Shown here piece after piece: positions 18,776 to 27,386 of a stretch of 64,000 nt of DNA. The notes under the pieces are model-generated. The model saw only the letters and a list, made by a program, of their open reading frames with translations. It ran no database searches and was not told the origin of the DNA. The stretch is from Siminovitchia fortis (GTDB lineage Bacteria > Bacillota > Bacilli > Bacillales > Bacillaceae_C). The translations under genes were made by a program, and so were the position numbers. The stretch lies in assembly GCF_003605365.2 (NCBI RefSeq), contig NZ_QYTU02000003.1, positions 62,001 to 126,000 on the forward strand. Reading direction: 5' to 3'. The first letter of the stretch is position 1. The number at the start of each line of letters is the position of its first letter.

Positions 18776-20041
18776 GTGAAGTTATCGCTACTTGAAGCCC
18801 CTGTTAATTTTGCAATGGCGAACGTGCCGGAAAAAAAGATTGGAGAAGGCAATCTCTTATTCGGGGAAATTCTGAATATGAAACTGCAAAGCTTCCGGGC
18901 TGAACCCGAAACAGATACAGTTGAAACGGGCAAAGAAAATACAGGCCTGATGCAGTTGTTGGCAAATGTTTTGGGTGTAATGGAAGAATTGCAGGAAAAA
19001 GTGGGATTTGCATTGGATGAAGGTGAACAGGAACTTTTTCAGGAGACGGTTGATTTGCTGGAAAGCATTGAGGATATTGGACCTCCGAATATGGCAGCAG
19101 TTTTGGAGCCGGTTTTGGAAAAATTCGTTTTGGCTGCTGAACAGCTGCAGCTTAATTCCGATGCTGAAATGGATTCTGAAAAACTTGAGGCAGCATTGAA
19201 GGTGTTAACAGAAATGCTGGAACAGTATGAATCTATTTCATCCACTTTTCAAAAGAGTGGAGAACTCCTTTTTCTTGCAGCCGGGCAAATGCCTGGAAAA
19301 CATAATATGCCGATCCGTTCTGACTTGAAGCCTGATAACGGTGGCAACCAAGCAGGAAAATTTATCAGCTACCATGAAAATACAGAGACAGAAGAGGCAA
19401 AGCAAATCTCTATCCGTTTGGAGACTGCAAATACAAAAGAGGATTCTGCCGGAACGGCATCATTGACGGAGGCCACTGAAAAAAGAGGTGCCGGGACAGG
19501 GAATAGCCAATCCAAGGCTGATGCAAATTCCATTCAGGCATCAAGCGTGAACAGAAACGAAACGGAAGAGGTTATTGTAAAGATTGCCGAAACAGCCCCC
19601 AATGAGAGGAAAGCAAGGGAGCTGATCAGACAATTTTCAAATGTCCTGCAAAAATCCCATTTCAACCAGGGGCTTCAGACGAAAAGCATGACGATCCGCC
19701 TGTATCCCGAACATCTCGGTTCACTCAGGATAGAGCTGACGCAGCGTAACGGCGCCATGATTGCGAGGATTTTGGCTTCGACAAGCATGGCCAAGGATTT
19801 GCTTGACTCTCAGATCCATCAGCTAAGGCAGGCTTTCGTACAGCAGAATATCCAGGTGGACAAGGTGGATATCTCCTATCAGGAAGGCCTCGATAAGTAC
19901 AGCAGCCAAGATCAAAGAAACGGTGACCAGGAGCAGGCCGGACCGGATCAGCGTTCGGACAAAGAAGCTTTTAACGGGGAAAAGGATGAGGAAGAGTTCT
20001 CCAGTTTTTTGCAAAATATTTTATTTGAGATGGAAGTGTAG
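18776..20041 (+). CDS. fliK: flagellar hook-length control protein FliK
   Basis: 421 residues. Low-complexity acidic N-terminal two thirds (ruler region) and a conserved C-terminal domain from about 285 with SMTIRLYPEHLGSLRIEL, the FliK signature (LxLxPxxLGxLxVxL). A charged tail with Asp/Gln repeats closes the protein. It is secreted, measures hook length and switches FlhB specificity. GTG start with GGGGAGGTG. Confidence 0.9.
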   Translation: MKLSLLEAPVNFAMANVPEKKIGEGNLLFGEILNMKLQSFRAEPETDTVETGKENTGLMQLLANVLGVMEELQEKVGFALDEGEQELFQETVDLLESIEDIGPPNMAAVLEPVLEKFVLAAEQLQLNSDAEMDSEKLEAALKVLTEMLEQYESISSTFQKSGELLFLAAGQMPGKHNMPIRSDLKPDNGGNQAGKFISYHENTETEEAKQISIRLETANTKEDSAGTASLTEATEKRGAGTGNSQSKADANSIQASSVNRNETEEVIVKIAETAPNERKARELIRQFSNVLQKSHFNQGLQTKSMTIRLYPEHLGSLRIELTQRNGAMIARILASTSMAKDLLDSQIHQLRQAFVQQNIQVDKVDISYQEGLDKYSSQDQRNGDQEQAGPDQRSDKEAFNGEKDEEEFSSFLQNILFEMEV

Positions 20042-20051
20042 GTGATGAAGT

Positions 20052-20684
20052 ATGCCAAACACGATTGGCAGTGATTATTTTCTGCCGACTGAAACGGTGA
20101 AAAGGCAGACGACTAGTAACGATTCATTGGGGAAAGATGCTTTTTTAAAAATCCTGTTTGCCCAGCTTCAAAACCAGGATCCTCTCAGCCCGATGGACGA
20201 CAAGGAGTTTATCGGACAGATGGCCACTTTTTCATCCTTGGAGCAATTGACGAACATGAACCAGACACTGGAGAAATTTGTGGAAAGTGCATCGCAGGCG
20301 AATCTGATCGCCTTCAGTGAATTCGTCGGAAAAGAAGTGACGTGGCATGAAATGATCGAAAGTGATGACCCTCTGAAAGATCCTGAAATAATTGAAGGAA
20401 AAGGTGTCGTCAGTTCGGTGCAGTTTTTGGGCGATTCGGTGAAAATCACACTTGAAGACGGAAAGGAACTGGCGCCTGCGAACATATCGGAAATCCATCA
20501 TGGCAATGGCGAAAGCCCGCTTGTCAAAGCAAGCCATTTGATCGGGAAAAAGGTTTTGTGGATGGATGGCGAGCAGGAAAAGTCAGGAACGGTCAAGTCG
20601 GTGACAACAAAGGGCGGCATTATTTCGGTAATACTGGATGATGGGTCAGTAGTTGAATCCAAAAAGCTTACGAAAATTGAATAA
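20052..20684 (+). CDS. flgD: flagellar hook-capping protein FlgD
   Basis: 210 residues. N-terminal LGKDAFLKILFAQLQNQDPLSPMDDKEFIGQMATFSSLEQL (read in pieces, about 25-67) is the FlgD hallmark; the C-terminal half forms two small beta domains rich in VKITLEDG and ISVILDDGS. FlgD caps the growing hook. ATG after AGGTGATG. Confidence 0.94.
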   Translation: MPNTIGSDYFLPTETVKRQTTSNDSLGKDAFLKILFAQLQNQDPLSPMDDKEFIGQMATFSSLEQLTNMNQTLEKFVESASQANLIAFSEFVGKEVTWHEMIESDDPLKDPEIIEGKGVVSSVQFLGDSVKITLEDGKELAPANISEIHHGNGESPLVKASHLIGKKVLWMDGEQEKSGTVKSVTTKGGIISVILDDGSVVESKKLTKIE

Positions 20685-20699
20685 GGGAGATGGTCATGC

Positions 20700-21083
20700 T
20701 TGAAAAATTATATCCATCCTCTTAATACACAGTTTCATGTGAATGCCGCAAGAAGTCAGCTCTCCAAGAAACAAGTTGAAGGGAATTCTTTTTCGAATGA
20801 ACTGAAGCAGGCGATTGATAAGTCAGGGCATTTGAAAATAAGCAAGCACGCAAGGACAAGGATGGAGCAAAGAAATATTGAGATCAGCCCGGCGAAATGG
20901 CAGCAGATTGAAGAGAAAATAACCGAGGCGAAGGCCAAAGGGGTCAAAGAACCGCTCGTTCTGTTGAAAAACGCCGCCTTGGTCGTGAGCGCCAAAAACA
21001 ACACGGTCATCACAATGATGCCCAGAAATGAAGCAAATGGTCAGATCTTTAACAATATCGATGGAACAATCATAGTCGACTAA
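20700..21083 (+). CDS. flagellar operon protein, TIGR02530-type
   Basis: 127 residues. The central block ISKHARTRMEQRNIEIS (about 48-64) and the C-terminal ALVVSAKNNTVITM..NNIDGTIIVD match the small flagellar operon protein family found between flgD and flgE in many Bacilli and Clostridia; I recall B. subtilis 168 lacking it here. Function unknown. TTG start at 20700 after GGGAGATGG; an ATG at 20696 is out of frame. Confidence 0.82.
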   Translation: MKNYIHPLNTQFHVNAARSQLSKKQVEGNSFSNELKQAIDKSGHLKISKHARTRMEQRNIEISPAKWQQIEEKITEAKAKGVKEPLVLLKNAALVVSAKNNTVITMMPRNEANGQIFNNIDGTIIVD

Positions 21084-21165
21084 AAAATAACATAGCTGGA
21101 CCTGAAAAGGAAGCTAACAGCCGCCGACTGACAGACGCGGCTAATACGAAAGGGGAAATGGGAAC

Positions 21166-21975
21166 ATGCTACGTTCAATGTACTCAGGAATAAGCGGAAT
21201 GAAAAACTTCCAGACCAAACTGGATGTCATCGGCAACAACATCGCCAACGTCAATACATACGGATTCAAAAAGGGCCGGGTGACATTTAAAGATATGGTA
21301 AGCCAAACCATCTCGGGTGCGAGTGCCGGGGATGCAACTCGCGGTGGAGTTAATCCAAAACAGGTGGGACTCGGTTCGCAGCTTGCATCTATTGATACGG
21401 TTGATACGCAGGGAAGCCTGCAGACAACTGGTCGCGTTCTTGATATCGGAATCCAGGGGGACGGATACTTGATGGTTGAAAGTAATGGTGTTCCAAGTTA
21501 TACAAGGGCCGGCAATTTATACTTCGACAACGCAGGTAATCTAATAACCGCGTCGGGACATCTTGTTTATGATATTAATAAAGCCCCAATAAATATAGGA
21601 GATCCAAATTCAATTACAAATTTGAGTATTGATGAAAGTGGGAAAATAACTTATCTAACAAAAGGTCAAGATGGGAAAATGATAGAGGGAGAGCCCAAAT
21701 ATATTGGGATAGCACGTTTTAACAATAATGGTGGATTGGAAAAAATAGGTGAAAACCTTTATATTGAAACAGAAGCATCGGGTGAAGCAGAAATGTTGAC
21801 GCCAGGTACAAGCGGTGCAGGAAAACTCGTATCAGGAACGCTCGAAATGTCCAATGTCGATCTTTCCGAGGAGTTCACCGAAATGATTGTCGCGCAGCGC
21901 GGGTTTCAGGCGAATACGAGGATCATTACGACTTCCGATGAGATTTTGCAGGAGCTTGTCAATTTAAAACGATAG
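21166..21975 (+). CDS. flgE: flagellar hook protein FlgE
   Basis: 269 residues. N-terminal MLRSMYSGISGM and LDVIGNNIANVNTYGFKK are the hook/rod signature; the C-terminus has SNVDLSEEFTEMIVAQRGFQANTRII. This short hook protein (named FlgE, formerly also FlgG, in B. subtilis) follows flgD. The central part, 21541-21780, is AT-rich (hand count 80 G+C in 240 bases against 120 in 240 for 21181-21420) with different codon use, suggesting an exchanged surface domain. ATG with GAAAGGGGA upstream. Confidence 0.94.
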   Translation: MLRSMYSGISGMKNFQTKLDVIGNNIANVNTYGFKKGRVTFKDMVSQTISGASAGDATRGGVNPKQVGLGSQLASIDTVDTQGSLQTTGRVLDIGIQGDGYLMVESNGVPSYTRAGNLYFDNAGNLITASGHLVYDINKAPINIGDPNSITNLSIDESGKITYLTKGQDGKMIEGEPKYIGIARFNNNGGLEKIGENLYIETEASGEAEMLTPGTSGAGKLVSGTLEMSNVDLSEEFTEMIVAQRGFQANTRIITTSDEILQELVNLKR

Positions 21976-21987
21976 GTAAGGGAGGGA

Positions 21988-22012
21988 CAGGGCCGGTTTT
22001 TTTCCGGTCCTG
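21988..22012 (+). other. hairpin between flgE and swrD
   Basis: CAGGGCCGG and CCGGTCCTG pair (one G-U) around a seven-T loop. No T-tract follows, so it is not a standard terminator. It lies a few bases before the swrD ribosome binding site. Confidence 0.5.
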
Positions 22013-22021
22013 GGTGGTTCA

Positions 22022-22243
22022 TTGATACATATCACGAAATTGAATGGAAAGACTTTTCATTTGAATGCATTATACATTGAAACAGTCGAGTCTTTTCCCG
22101 ATACGACGATCACTTTGATGAATGGCCGCAAATATGTGGTGGCTGAGTCTGAGCAGCTGGTCAATGAGAAGATTCTTACGTTCTATCAATCTATTCAATT
22201 GTTGGGACGCGGGCAGCAGGAGGATTCTGATGAAAAAAAATAA
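22022..22243 (+). CDS. swrD: SwrD (YlzI/FlbD family) motor-power protein
   Basis: 73 residues. IHITKLNGKTFHLNALYIETVESFPDTTITLMNG.KYVV matches the FlbD/YlzI family. In B. subtilis SwrD raises motor torque and is needed for swarming. TTG start after GGGTGG. Overlaps the start of fliL by 14 bases. Confidence 0.9.
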   Translation: MIHITKLNGKTFHLNALYIETVESFPDTTITLMNGRKYVVAESEQLVNEKILTFYQSIQLLGRGQQEDSDEKK

Positions 22244-22655
22244 AGTACTCATTATTATTACTGTCATTTTACTTATTGGGGCTGCCGCACTGCTCGCCTA
22301 TGACAGACTGGGCTTTGGGAAAAAGGAAGCGGCCGGTGAGGAACAGTCGATAGACGATGTATTAAAGGTTACAGTGGACATGGGAGAGATCGCGACAAAC
22401 CTGCTGGATAACAGGTATGTAAAAATCTCTTTCATGATAGAAGCCGACAGCAAGGATGCAAAGGAAGAGTTGGAGAAGCGGAAGTTCCAAGTCCAGAATA
22501 TTATCATCACAGAACTGTCGGACATGAAGGCCCCTGAATTGGAAGGGAAGGAAGGCAAGCAGGCATTTGAAGAGGCAGTAAAGAAAAGAGTCAATGAAAT
22601 AATGCAAGAAGGCGAAGTAGTCAAAGTTTACATTACCTCTTACATCATTTCATAG
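22230..22655 (+). CDS. fliL: flagellar basal body-associated protein FliL
   Basis: 141 residues with a single N-terminal membrane helix (VLIIITVILLIGAAALLAY, about 5-23) and an extracytoplasmic domain containing VTVDMGEIATNLLDNRYVKISFMIE, typical of FliL, which associates with the stator. ATG 22230 with AGGAGG seven bases upstream; a longer frame upstream lacks a ribosome binding site. Confidence 0.93.
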   Translation: MKKNKVLIIITVILLIGAAALLAYDRLGFGKKEAAGEEQSIDDVLKVTVDMGEIATNLLDNRYVKISFMIEADSKDAKEELEKRKFQVQNIIITELSDMKAPELEGKEGKQAFEEAVKKRVNEIMQEGEVVKVYITSYIIS

Positions 22656-22688
22656 GTTACGCAAGCGCAACGTTAGGAGGTGACGGCA

Positions 22689-23714
22689 ATGCCAGACGAT
22701 GTCTTATCCCAAGGGGTTTTATCACAAACCGAAATTGACGATCTTATTTCTTCTTTGGCAGCCGGTGATGATCAGAATGAACGGAAAAAGGATCCGGTTC
22801 CAAATGAACTTGAAAAAATCGTCAAAGTCTATGACTTTAAAAGAGCACTCCGTTTTTCAAAAGACCAGATTCGCAGCTTGACAAGAATATATGAAAATTT
22901 TGCGCGCCTTCTGACTACTTTGTTTTCTGCGCACTTAAGGACATATGCCCACGTTTCTGTCGTTTCTTCCGGGCAGGTCCCATACGGGGAATACATCCGT
23001 TCGATCGACAGCATGACATTTTTGAATGTCATCGAAATACCCCAGCTCAAAGGAAGAATGATCATGGAAGTCCAGCCGGATATCGCCTACGCAATGATGG
23101 ACCGTATTTTGGGCGGGAAAGGGACCGGCATGAATAAAATTTCCCTGTTGACTGACATTGAAATGAAACTGCTGACGAAATTGTTCAATAAGACAATGGA
23201 TCCGTTACGGGAGGCGTGGGCCAGCATTTCCCACATTGAACCGGAGCTGTCTGAAATCGAAGTCAATCCGCAGTTTTTGCAGGTTGTCTCTCCGAATGAA
23301 ACGGTTGTCGTTGTATCCATGCATGCGGTGATCGGCGATACAAACGGAACAATCAATATCATGATTCCGCATGTCGTCCTGGAACCGATCATTTCAAAGC
23401 TGACCGCCCAATACTGGATGGAATCCGGCTCGAAGGAAAAAAAACCGGAAGCACTCGATGCGCTGAAGCAGAGCATCAAGGAAACCGATGTCGAGGTGGA
23501 TGTCGAACTGGGGAAGACTTACCTGACGATAAGGGACTTCCTTGCATTAAACGAAGGGGATGTGTTCCAGCTCCGTAAACGGATTGACGAGCCGCTTACG
23601 GTGAAAATTGCGGGAGTTCCCAAATTTACGGGGCAGCCCGGCATGAAACACAACCATCTGGCTGTTCAAATTTTAAATATGATAAATGAGGGAGATGAAG
23701 ACGATGAATGGTGA
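22689..23714 (+). CDS. fliM: flagellar motor switch protein FliM
   Basis: 341 residues. The N-terminal CheY-P-binding peptide is present ([14 protein letters not shown], about residues 10-23), preceded by a duplicated VLSQ at residues 5-8. The CheC-like middle domain and the C-terminal SpoA domain ([22 protein letters not shown]) follow. ATG 22689 eight bases after TTAGGAGG. The CheY-binding motif is kept although no cheY lies in the operon. Confidence 0.96.
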   Translation: MPDDVLSQGVLSQTEIDDLISSLAAGDDQNERKKDPVPNELEKIVKVYDFKRALRFSKDQIRSLTRIYENFARLLTTLFSAHLRTYAHVSVVSSGQVPYGEYIRSIDSMTFLNVIEIPQLKGRMIMEVQPDIAYAMMDRILGGKGTGMNKISLLTDIEMKLLTKLFNKTMDPLREAWASISHIEPELSEIEVNPQFLQVVSPNETVVVVSMHAVIGDTNGTINIMIPHVVLEPIISKLTAQYWMESGSKEKKPEALDALKQSIKETDVEVDVELGKTYLTIRDFLALNEGDVFQLRKRIDEPLTVKIAGVPKFTGQPGMKHNHLAVQILNMINEGDEDDEW

Positions 23715-24861
23715 GAAGCTCTCCCAAGAAGAGATTGAGATGTTATTCGCGGAAATGGACCAATCCGAAGATGAATCAACGAATGAAACGGATGAGCTAA
23801 GCGATATTGAAAAAGATGCCCTGGGAGAAGTAGGGAATATTTCTTTCGGAAATGCCGCGACAGCCCTTTCCACCATGATGAACCAAAAAGTAGAAATCAC
23901 AACGCCGACCGTATCGATCATTGACTGGCAGACTTTGTCGGCATCAAAAGATCCGGGTATGGCTGTCCAGGTTACCTATACTTCGGGATTTTCAGGGGTC
24001 AATGTGTTATTTCTGAAAAAGAGGGATGTCTCAGTCATTGCGGATGTTTTGATGGGCGGTGATGGAACCGACCCATCCGAAGAAATGAATGAAATCCAGC
24101 AAAGTGCCGTGCAAGAGGCCATGAATCAGATGATCGGCTCTTCCGCCACTTCGATGTCCTCTTTTTTTGGAAAAAGGGTGGATATATCCACGCCGACATT
24201 TCATGTATCCAATGAAACATTGGGTGAAGTGCTGCAGGAGCTTTCTGATCAATCCCCTTTTGCGCAAGTGTCTTTCGACTTGAAAGTGGGAGACATCATA
24301 GATTCAAAACTGACGATGTTCATACCAGTCAATTTTGCAAGAAGCCTGGTAAAAGAATTGTGGTCACAGGCAGAAGAAAAAAGCGAACCCAAATCAACTC
24401 CAGAGAATTCAGCGGAAACGGAGGCAGAAACCGCATCAGCCATTGATATCGCCTTGGAACAGACAAAACACATGGAAGAAACGGCGCCTTCGCCGGGGCA
24501 CTCACCTTTAGGCGAGGAATCCCGTGCTGAAAACAAGGACGTAAACGTCCAACGTGCAAGCTTTGCCCAGTTCGATGATAGCATTGAAGAACAAACGGAT
24601 ACCAAAAACCTTGATGTCCTGCTCGACATTCCGCTCCAGGTAACGGTTGAACTGGGCAGAACGCATAAATCGGTGAAAGATATATTGGAAATGGGGTCTG
24701 GATCGATTATCGAACTGGACAAACTGGCCGGTGAGCCTGTGGACATCCTGATCAACAACCGATTGATCGCCAAAGGGGAAGTCGTAGTCATCGATGAAAG
24801 TTTTGGGGTAAGAGTGACGGATATTCTGAGCAGGAAAAATCGCCTGCAGCATTTGAAATAA
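23704..24861 (+). CDS. fliY: flagellar switch protein / CheY-P phosphatase FliY
   Basis: 385 residues. N-terminal [13 protein letters not shown] resembles the CheY-binding peptide of FliM. Two CheC-type phosphatase motifs are visible: [14 protein letters not shown] (about 40-53) and [14 protein letters not shown] (about 136-149), each with the E-x2-N pair. A C-terminal FliN-like SpoA domain starts near 305 ([15 protein letters not shown]). An acidic linker (220-300) lies between. ATG 23704 after GAGGGAGATG; overlaps fliM by 11 bases. Confidence 0.96.
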   Translation: MNGEKLSQEEIEMLFAEMDQSEDESTNETDELSDIEKDALGEVGNISFGNAATALSTMMNQKVEITTPTVSIIDWQTLSASKDPGMAVQVTYTSGFSGVNVLFLKKRDVSVIADVLMGGDGTDPSEEMNEIQQSAVQEAMNQMIGSSATSMSSFFGKRVDISTPTFHVSNETLGEVLQELSDQSPFAQVSFDLKVGDIIDSKLTMFIPVNFARSLVKELWSQAEEKSEPKSTPENSAETEAETASAIDIALEQTKHMEETAPSPGHSPLGEESRAENKDVNVQRASFAQFDDSIEEQTDTKNLDVLLDIPLQVTVELGRTHKSVKDILEMGSGSIIELDKLAGEPVDILINNRLIAKGEVVVIDESFGVRVTDILSRKNRLQHLK

Positions 24862-24892
24862 GTTTTTTGAATTGGACTGTGAGGGAACGATC

Positions 24893-24988
24893 ATGTTAAA
24901 AAACCGCATTGCCGCCCTTTGGGTACAACAAGCGGGCAGAAAAAAAGATAAATTAAGGATGAATTCAGGTATGCATGATGAAAAATAA
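24893..24988 (+). CDS. 31-residue reading frame in the cheY slot
   Basis: ATG after GAGGGAAC, encoding 31 residues (MLKNRIAALWVQQAGRKKD...), strongly basic, ending inside the fliO start region with a 14-base overlap. It sits exactly where B. subtilis has cheY. It shows no receiver-domain residues, so it is not an obvious cheY remnant. It could be a coupling leader for fliO or chance. Confidence 0.3.
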   Translation: MLKNRIAALWVQQAGRKKDKLRMNSGMHDEK

Positions 24989-25631
24989 ATGGATGGTTCT
25001 ATTATTGCTTTTGATCGTTCTCACAAATGCCAAACCGTATCTTGTCCATGCGAGCCCGAAAGGATCCGTGGAGGAATGCATAAAAAATCCCGATAAGTGC
25101 GAGAAACCGGAAAACCCAAATAAACCAAGCATGGAAAACAACGGAAATGAGTCCTTTTCCATCAGCTTTTTTGACGTTGTCAAAATGATTGCCGCATTGG
25201 CGTTTGTCATTGCACTGTTGTATTTCTTATTGAAATTCATTAATAAAAAAAGCCAATCGTATCAGCAAAACCGCCTAGTTCAAAACTTGGGCGGGACCGC
25301 GCTTGGCGGAAACCGGTCGATTCAGATTGTAAAAGCAGGAAAACGCCTCCTCGTATTGGGTGTCGGCGAAGACGTCCGCCTTCTGAAAGAAATTACCGAT
25401 GAACAGGAACTGCAGGAAATTTTAAATCAATACAATGAACAGCTTGAGGGAAGCATCCAGCCTGCAGATGCAGTTACTAAACTTGCAGGAACAATCAAAG
25501 GCATGTTGAACAAAGAGGAGAACAATCATGATACATTCCAGAAACATTTTAAACATGAAATGGATGCAATCAAGAAGCAGCGGCAAAGTATTTTAAAAGA
25601 GTTTCAGGGAAAGGGGCAAGATGAAAAGTGA
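24975..25631 (+). CDS. fliO: flagellar biosynthetic protein FliO (FliZ of Bacillus)
   Basis: 218 residues. A signal-like hydrophobic N-terminus (about 5-22), a second membrane helix at about 68-88 (VVKMIAALAFVIALLYFLLKFI) and then the FliO domain with GGTALGGNRSIQIVKAGKRLLVLGVGEDVRLLKEI (about 106-140). It is part of the export gate assembly. ATG 24975 or the next codon. Confidence 0.88.
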   Translation: MMKNKWMVLLLLLIVLTNAKPYLVHASPKGSVEECIKNPDKCEKPENPNKPSMENNGNESFSISFFDVVKMIAALAFVIALLYFLLKFINKKSQSYQQNRLVQNLGGTALGGNRSIQIVKAGKRLLVLGVGEDVRLLKEITDEQELQEILNQYNEQLEGSIQPADAVTKLAGTIKGMLNKEENNHDTFQKHFKHEMDAIKKQRQSILKEFQGKGQDEK

Positions 25632-26290
25632 ATGAAGTAGTGGAGTTTTTCAACAGTTCACCTGAAACCGTGTCAACATCAGTGAAACTCTTTCTGCTGC
25701 TGACTGTTCTGTCCATCGCACCCGGCATCCTGATTATCATGACTTCATTTACAAGGATTGTGATTGTTCTTTCTTTTGTACGGACATCGCTTGCCACCCA
25801 GCAGATGCCTCCTAATCAGGTCATCGTCGGATTGGCGCTGTTCCTGACTTTTTTCGTGATGGCGCCCACCTTGAACGAAGTGAACAAAGAAGCACTGGCA
25901 CCGTTGTTCAATGATGAAATTACACTGGAAGAATCGTATGAACGGGCTGCCGTTCCGTTCAAAGAATTTATGAGCTCATATACAAGACAGAAAGACCTGG
26001 AATTATTTTTGAATTATTCGGGGGCGGAACGTCCCAGTACGATTGAAGATATACCGCTCACGGCACTTGTCCCTGCATTTGCCCTAAGTGAATTGAAAAC
26101 GGCATTTCAAATCGGATTCATGATTTTCATCCCGTTCCTTGTGATTGATATGGTGGTAGCAAGCGTATTGATGTCAATGGGAATGATGATGCTGCCGCCG
26201 GTGATGATTTCACTGCCGTTTAAGATACTGCTGTTCGTATTGGTTGATGGGTGGTATTTGGTCGTCAAATCATTGCTGCAAAGCTTTTAG
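25628..26290 (+). CDS. fliP: flagellar type III export gate protein FliP
   Basis: 220 residues, multi-spanning. Signature regions IMTSFTRIVIVLSFVRTSLATQQMPPNQV and FMIFIPFLVIDMVVASVLMSMGMMMLPPVMISLPFK are clear when read in parts. FliP forms the FliP5Q4R1 export gate. GTG start overlapping fliO by four bases. Confidence 0.97.
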   Translation: MNEVVEFFNSSPETVSTSVKLFLLLTVLSIAPGILIIMTSFTRIVIVLSFVRTSLATQQMPPNQVIVGLALFLTFFVMAPTLNEVNKEALAPLFNDEITLEESYERAAVPFKEFMSSYTRQKDLELFLNYSGAERPSTIEDIPLTALVPAFALSELKTAFQIGFMIFIPFLVIDMVVASVLMSMGMMMLPPVMISLPFKILLFVLVDGWYLVVKSLLQSF

Positions 26291-26332
26291 TGAACATTCC
26301 CGTTGGAATACAATCTCAAGGAAGGTGATGTT

Positions 26333-26602
26333 ATGAGCGCCGAATCAGTCATTTCTCTGGCTGGAAAAGGAGTATTTACAATATTGATCGTAGCCGGGCC
26401 GCTGCTGCTGCTTGCATTGGCGGTTGGATTGATTGTGAGCATCTTTCAGGCTACAACGCAAATCCAGGAACAGACATTGGCTTTCATACCGAAAATCATT
26501 GCAGTCCTTGTGGGCATTGTCTTTTTTGGTCCGTGGATGCTGAGCAGGATGCTTTCGTATACAACAGACATTTTTCAAAATTTGACCCGGTTTGTAGGTT
26601 GA
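26333..26602 (+). CDS. fliQ: flagellar export gate protein FliQ
   Basis: 89 residues with two membrane helices and the family stretch QIQEQTLAFIPKIIAV (about 50-65). ATG 26333 after AAGGAAGGTGAT, chosen over an upstream in-frame ATG that lacks a ribosome binding site. Four bases before fliR. Confidence 0.95.
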   Translation: MSAESVISLAGKGVFTILIVAGPLLLLALAVGLIVSIFQATTQIQEQTLAFIPKIIAVLVGIVFFGPWMLSRMLSYTTDIFQNLTRFVG

Positions 26603-26606
26603 AAGA

Positions 26607-27386
26607 ATGATAGACATTGTACCGGCCTTTTCAGTGTTTCTCCTGATTTTCATGCGGGTGTCGGCTTTTTTTGTAACGATGCCGCTTTTTTCCTACCGGA
26701 CGCTTCCGGCCATGTTCCGGATCGGGTTTGCTTTCTTTATTTCGCTGCTCATGTACTATACGGTGGATGCCCCGCCGCTTACGATCAATCTGGAATATTT
26801 TTTATTGATTATAAAAGAAGTGCTTGTCGGGCTGTTCATCGGGTTCATGGGCTATATGATCTTGTCCGCAGTCCAGGCAGCCGGAAGTTTCATAGACTTT
26901 CAGATGGGATTTGCAATCGCCAATGTCATCGATCCGCAGACAGGCGCCCAATCCCCTTTGATCGGGCAGTATCTATATATATTTTCACTGCTGCTGCTCC
27001 TTGCCGTTGACGGCCACCATATGCTGCTGGACGGAATATTTTACAGCTATCAGTTCATTCCGATTGACAAGATAAGCTTAGGCTTTGGCAACGTTGGACT
27101 GGTGGAATACGTGATCAAAGCATTTGCCATGATGTTTGTCATCGCTTTTCAAATGGCTGTCCCTGTTGTGGCTGTACTGTTTCTGGTGGATGTGGCGCTT
27201 GGCATTATTGCAAGGACTGTTCCGCAGATGAATGTATTTGTTGTCGGTTTTCCGATCAAAATCGCAGTCAGTTTTATCGTTATCTTTATTGTCATTGGTG
27301 TAATTTTGGGCATCGTGCAAAACCTGTTTCAAACAGTCGCCCATACGATGAGGGATGTAATGGAAATGTTCGGTGGTATTAAATGA
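26607..27386 (+). CDS. fliR: flagellar export gate protein FliR
   Basis: 259 residues, about six membrane helices; FMGYMILSAVQAAGSFIDFQMGFAIANVIDPQTG (in parts, about 78-112) is the FliR signature. ATG start. Four-base overlap with flhB. Confidence 0.96.
   Translation: MIDIVPAFSVFLLIFMRVSAFFVTMPLFSYRTLPAMFRIGFAFFISLLMYYTVDAPPLTINLEYFLLIIKEVLVGLFIGFMGYMILSAVQAAGSFIDFQMGFAIANVIDPQTGAQSPLIGQYLYIFSLLLLLAVDGHHMLLDGIFYSYQFIPIDKISLGFGNVGLVEYVIKAFAMMFVIAFQMAVPVVAVLFLVDVALGIIARTVPQMNVFVVGFPIKIAVSFIVIFIVIGVILGIVQNLFQTVAHTMRDVMEMFGGIK

Noticed and set aside
24893-24988. Small frame as a degraded cheY
   Set aside because: No trace of the CheY aspartate pocket or lysine motif in any frame of 24862-24974; more simply absent than decayed. 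Kept only as a possible small gene.
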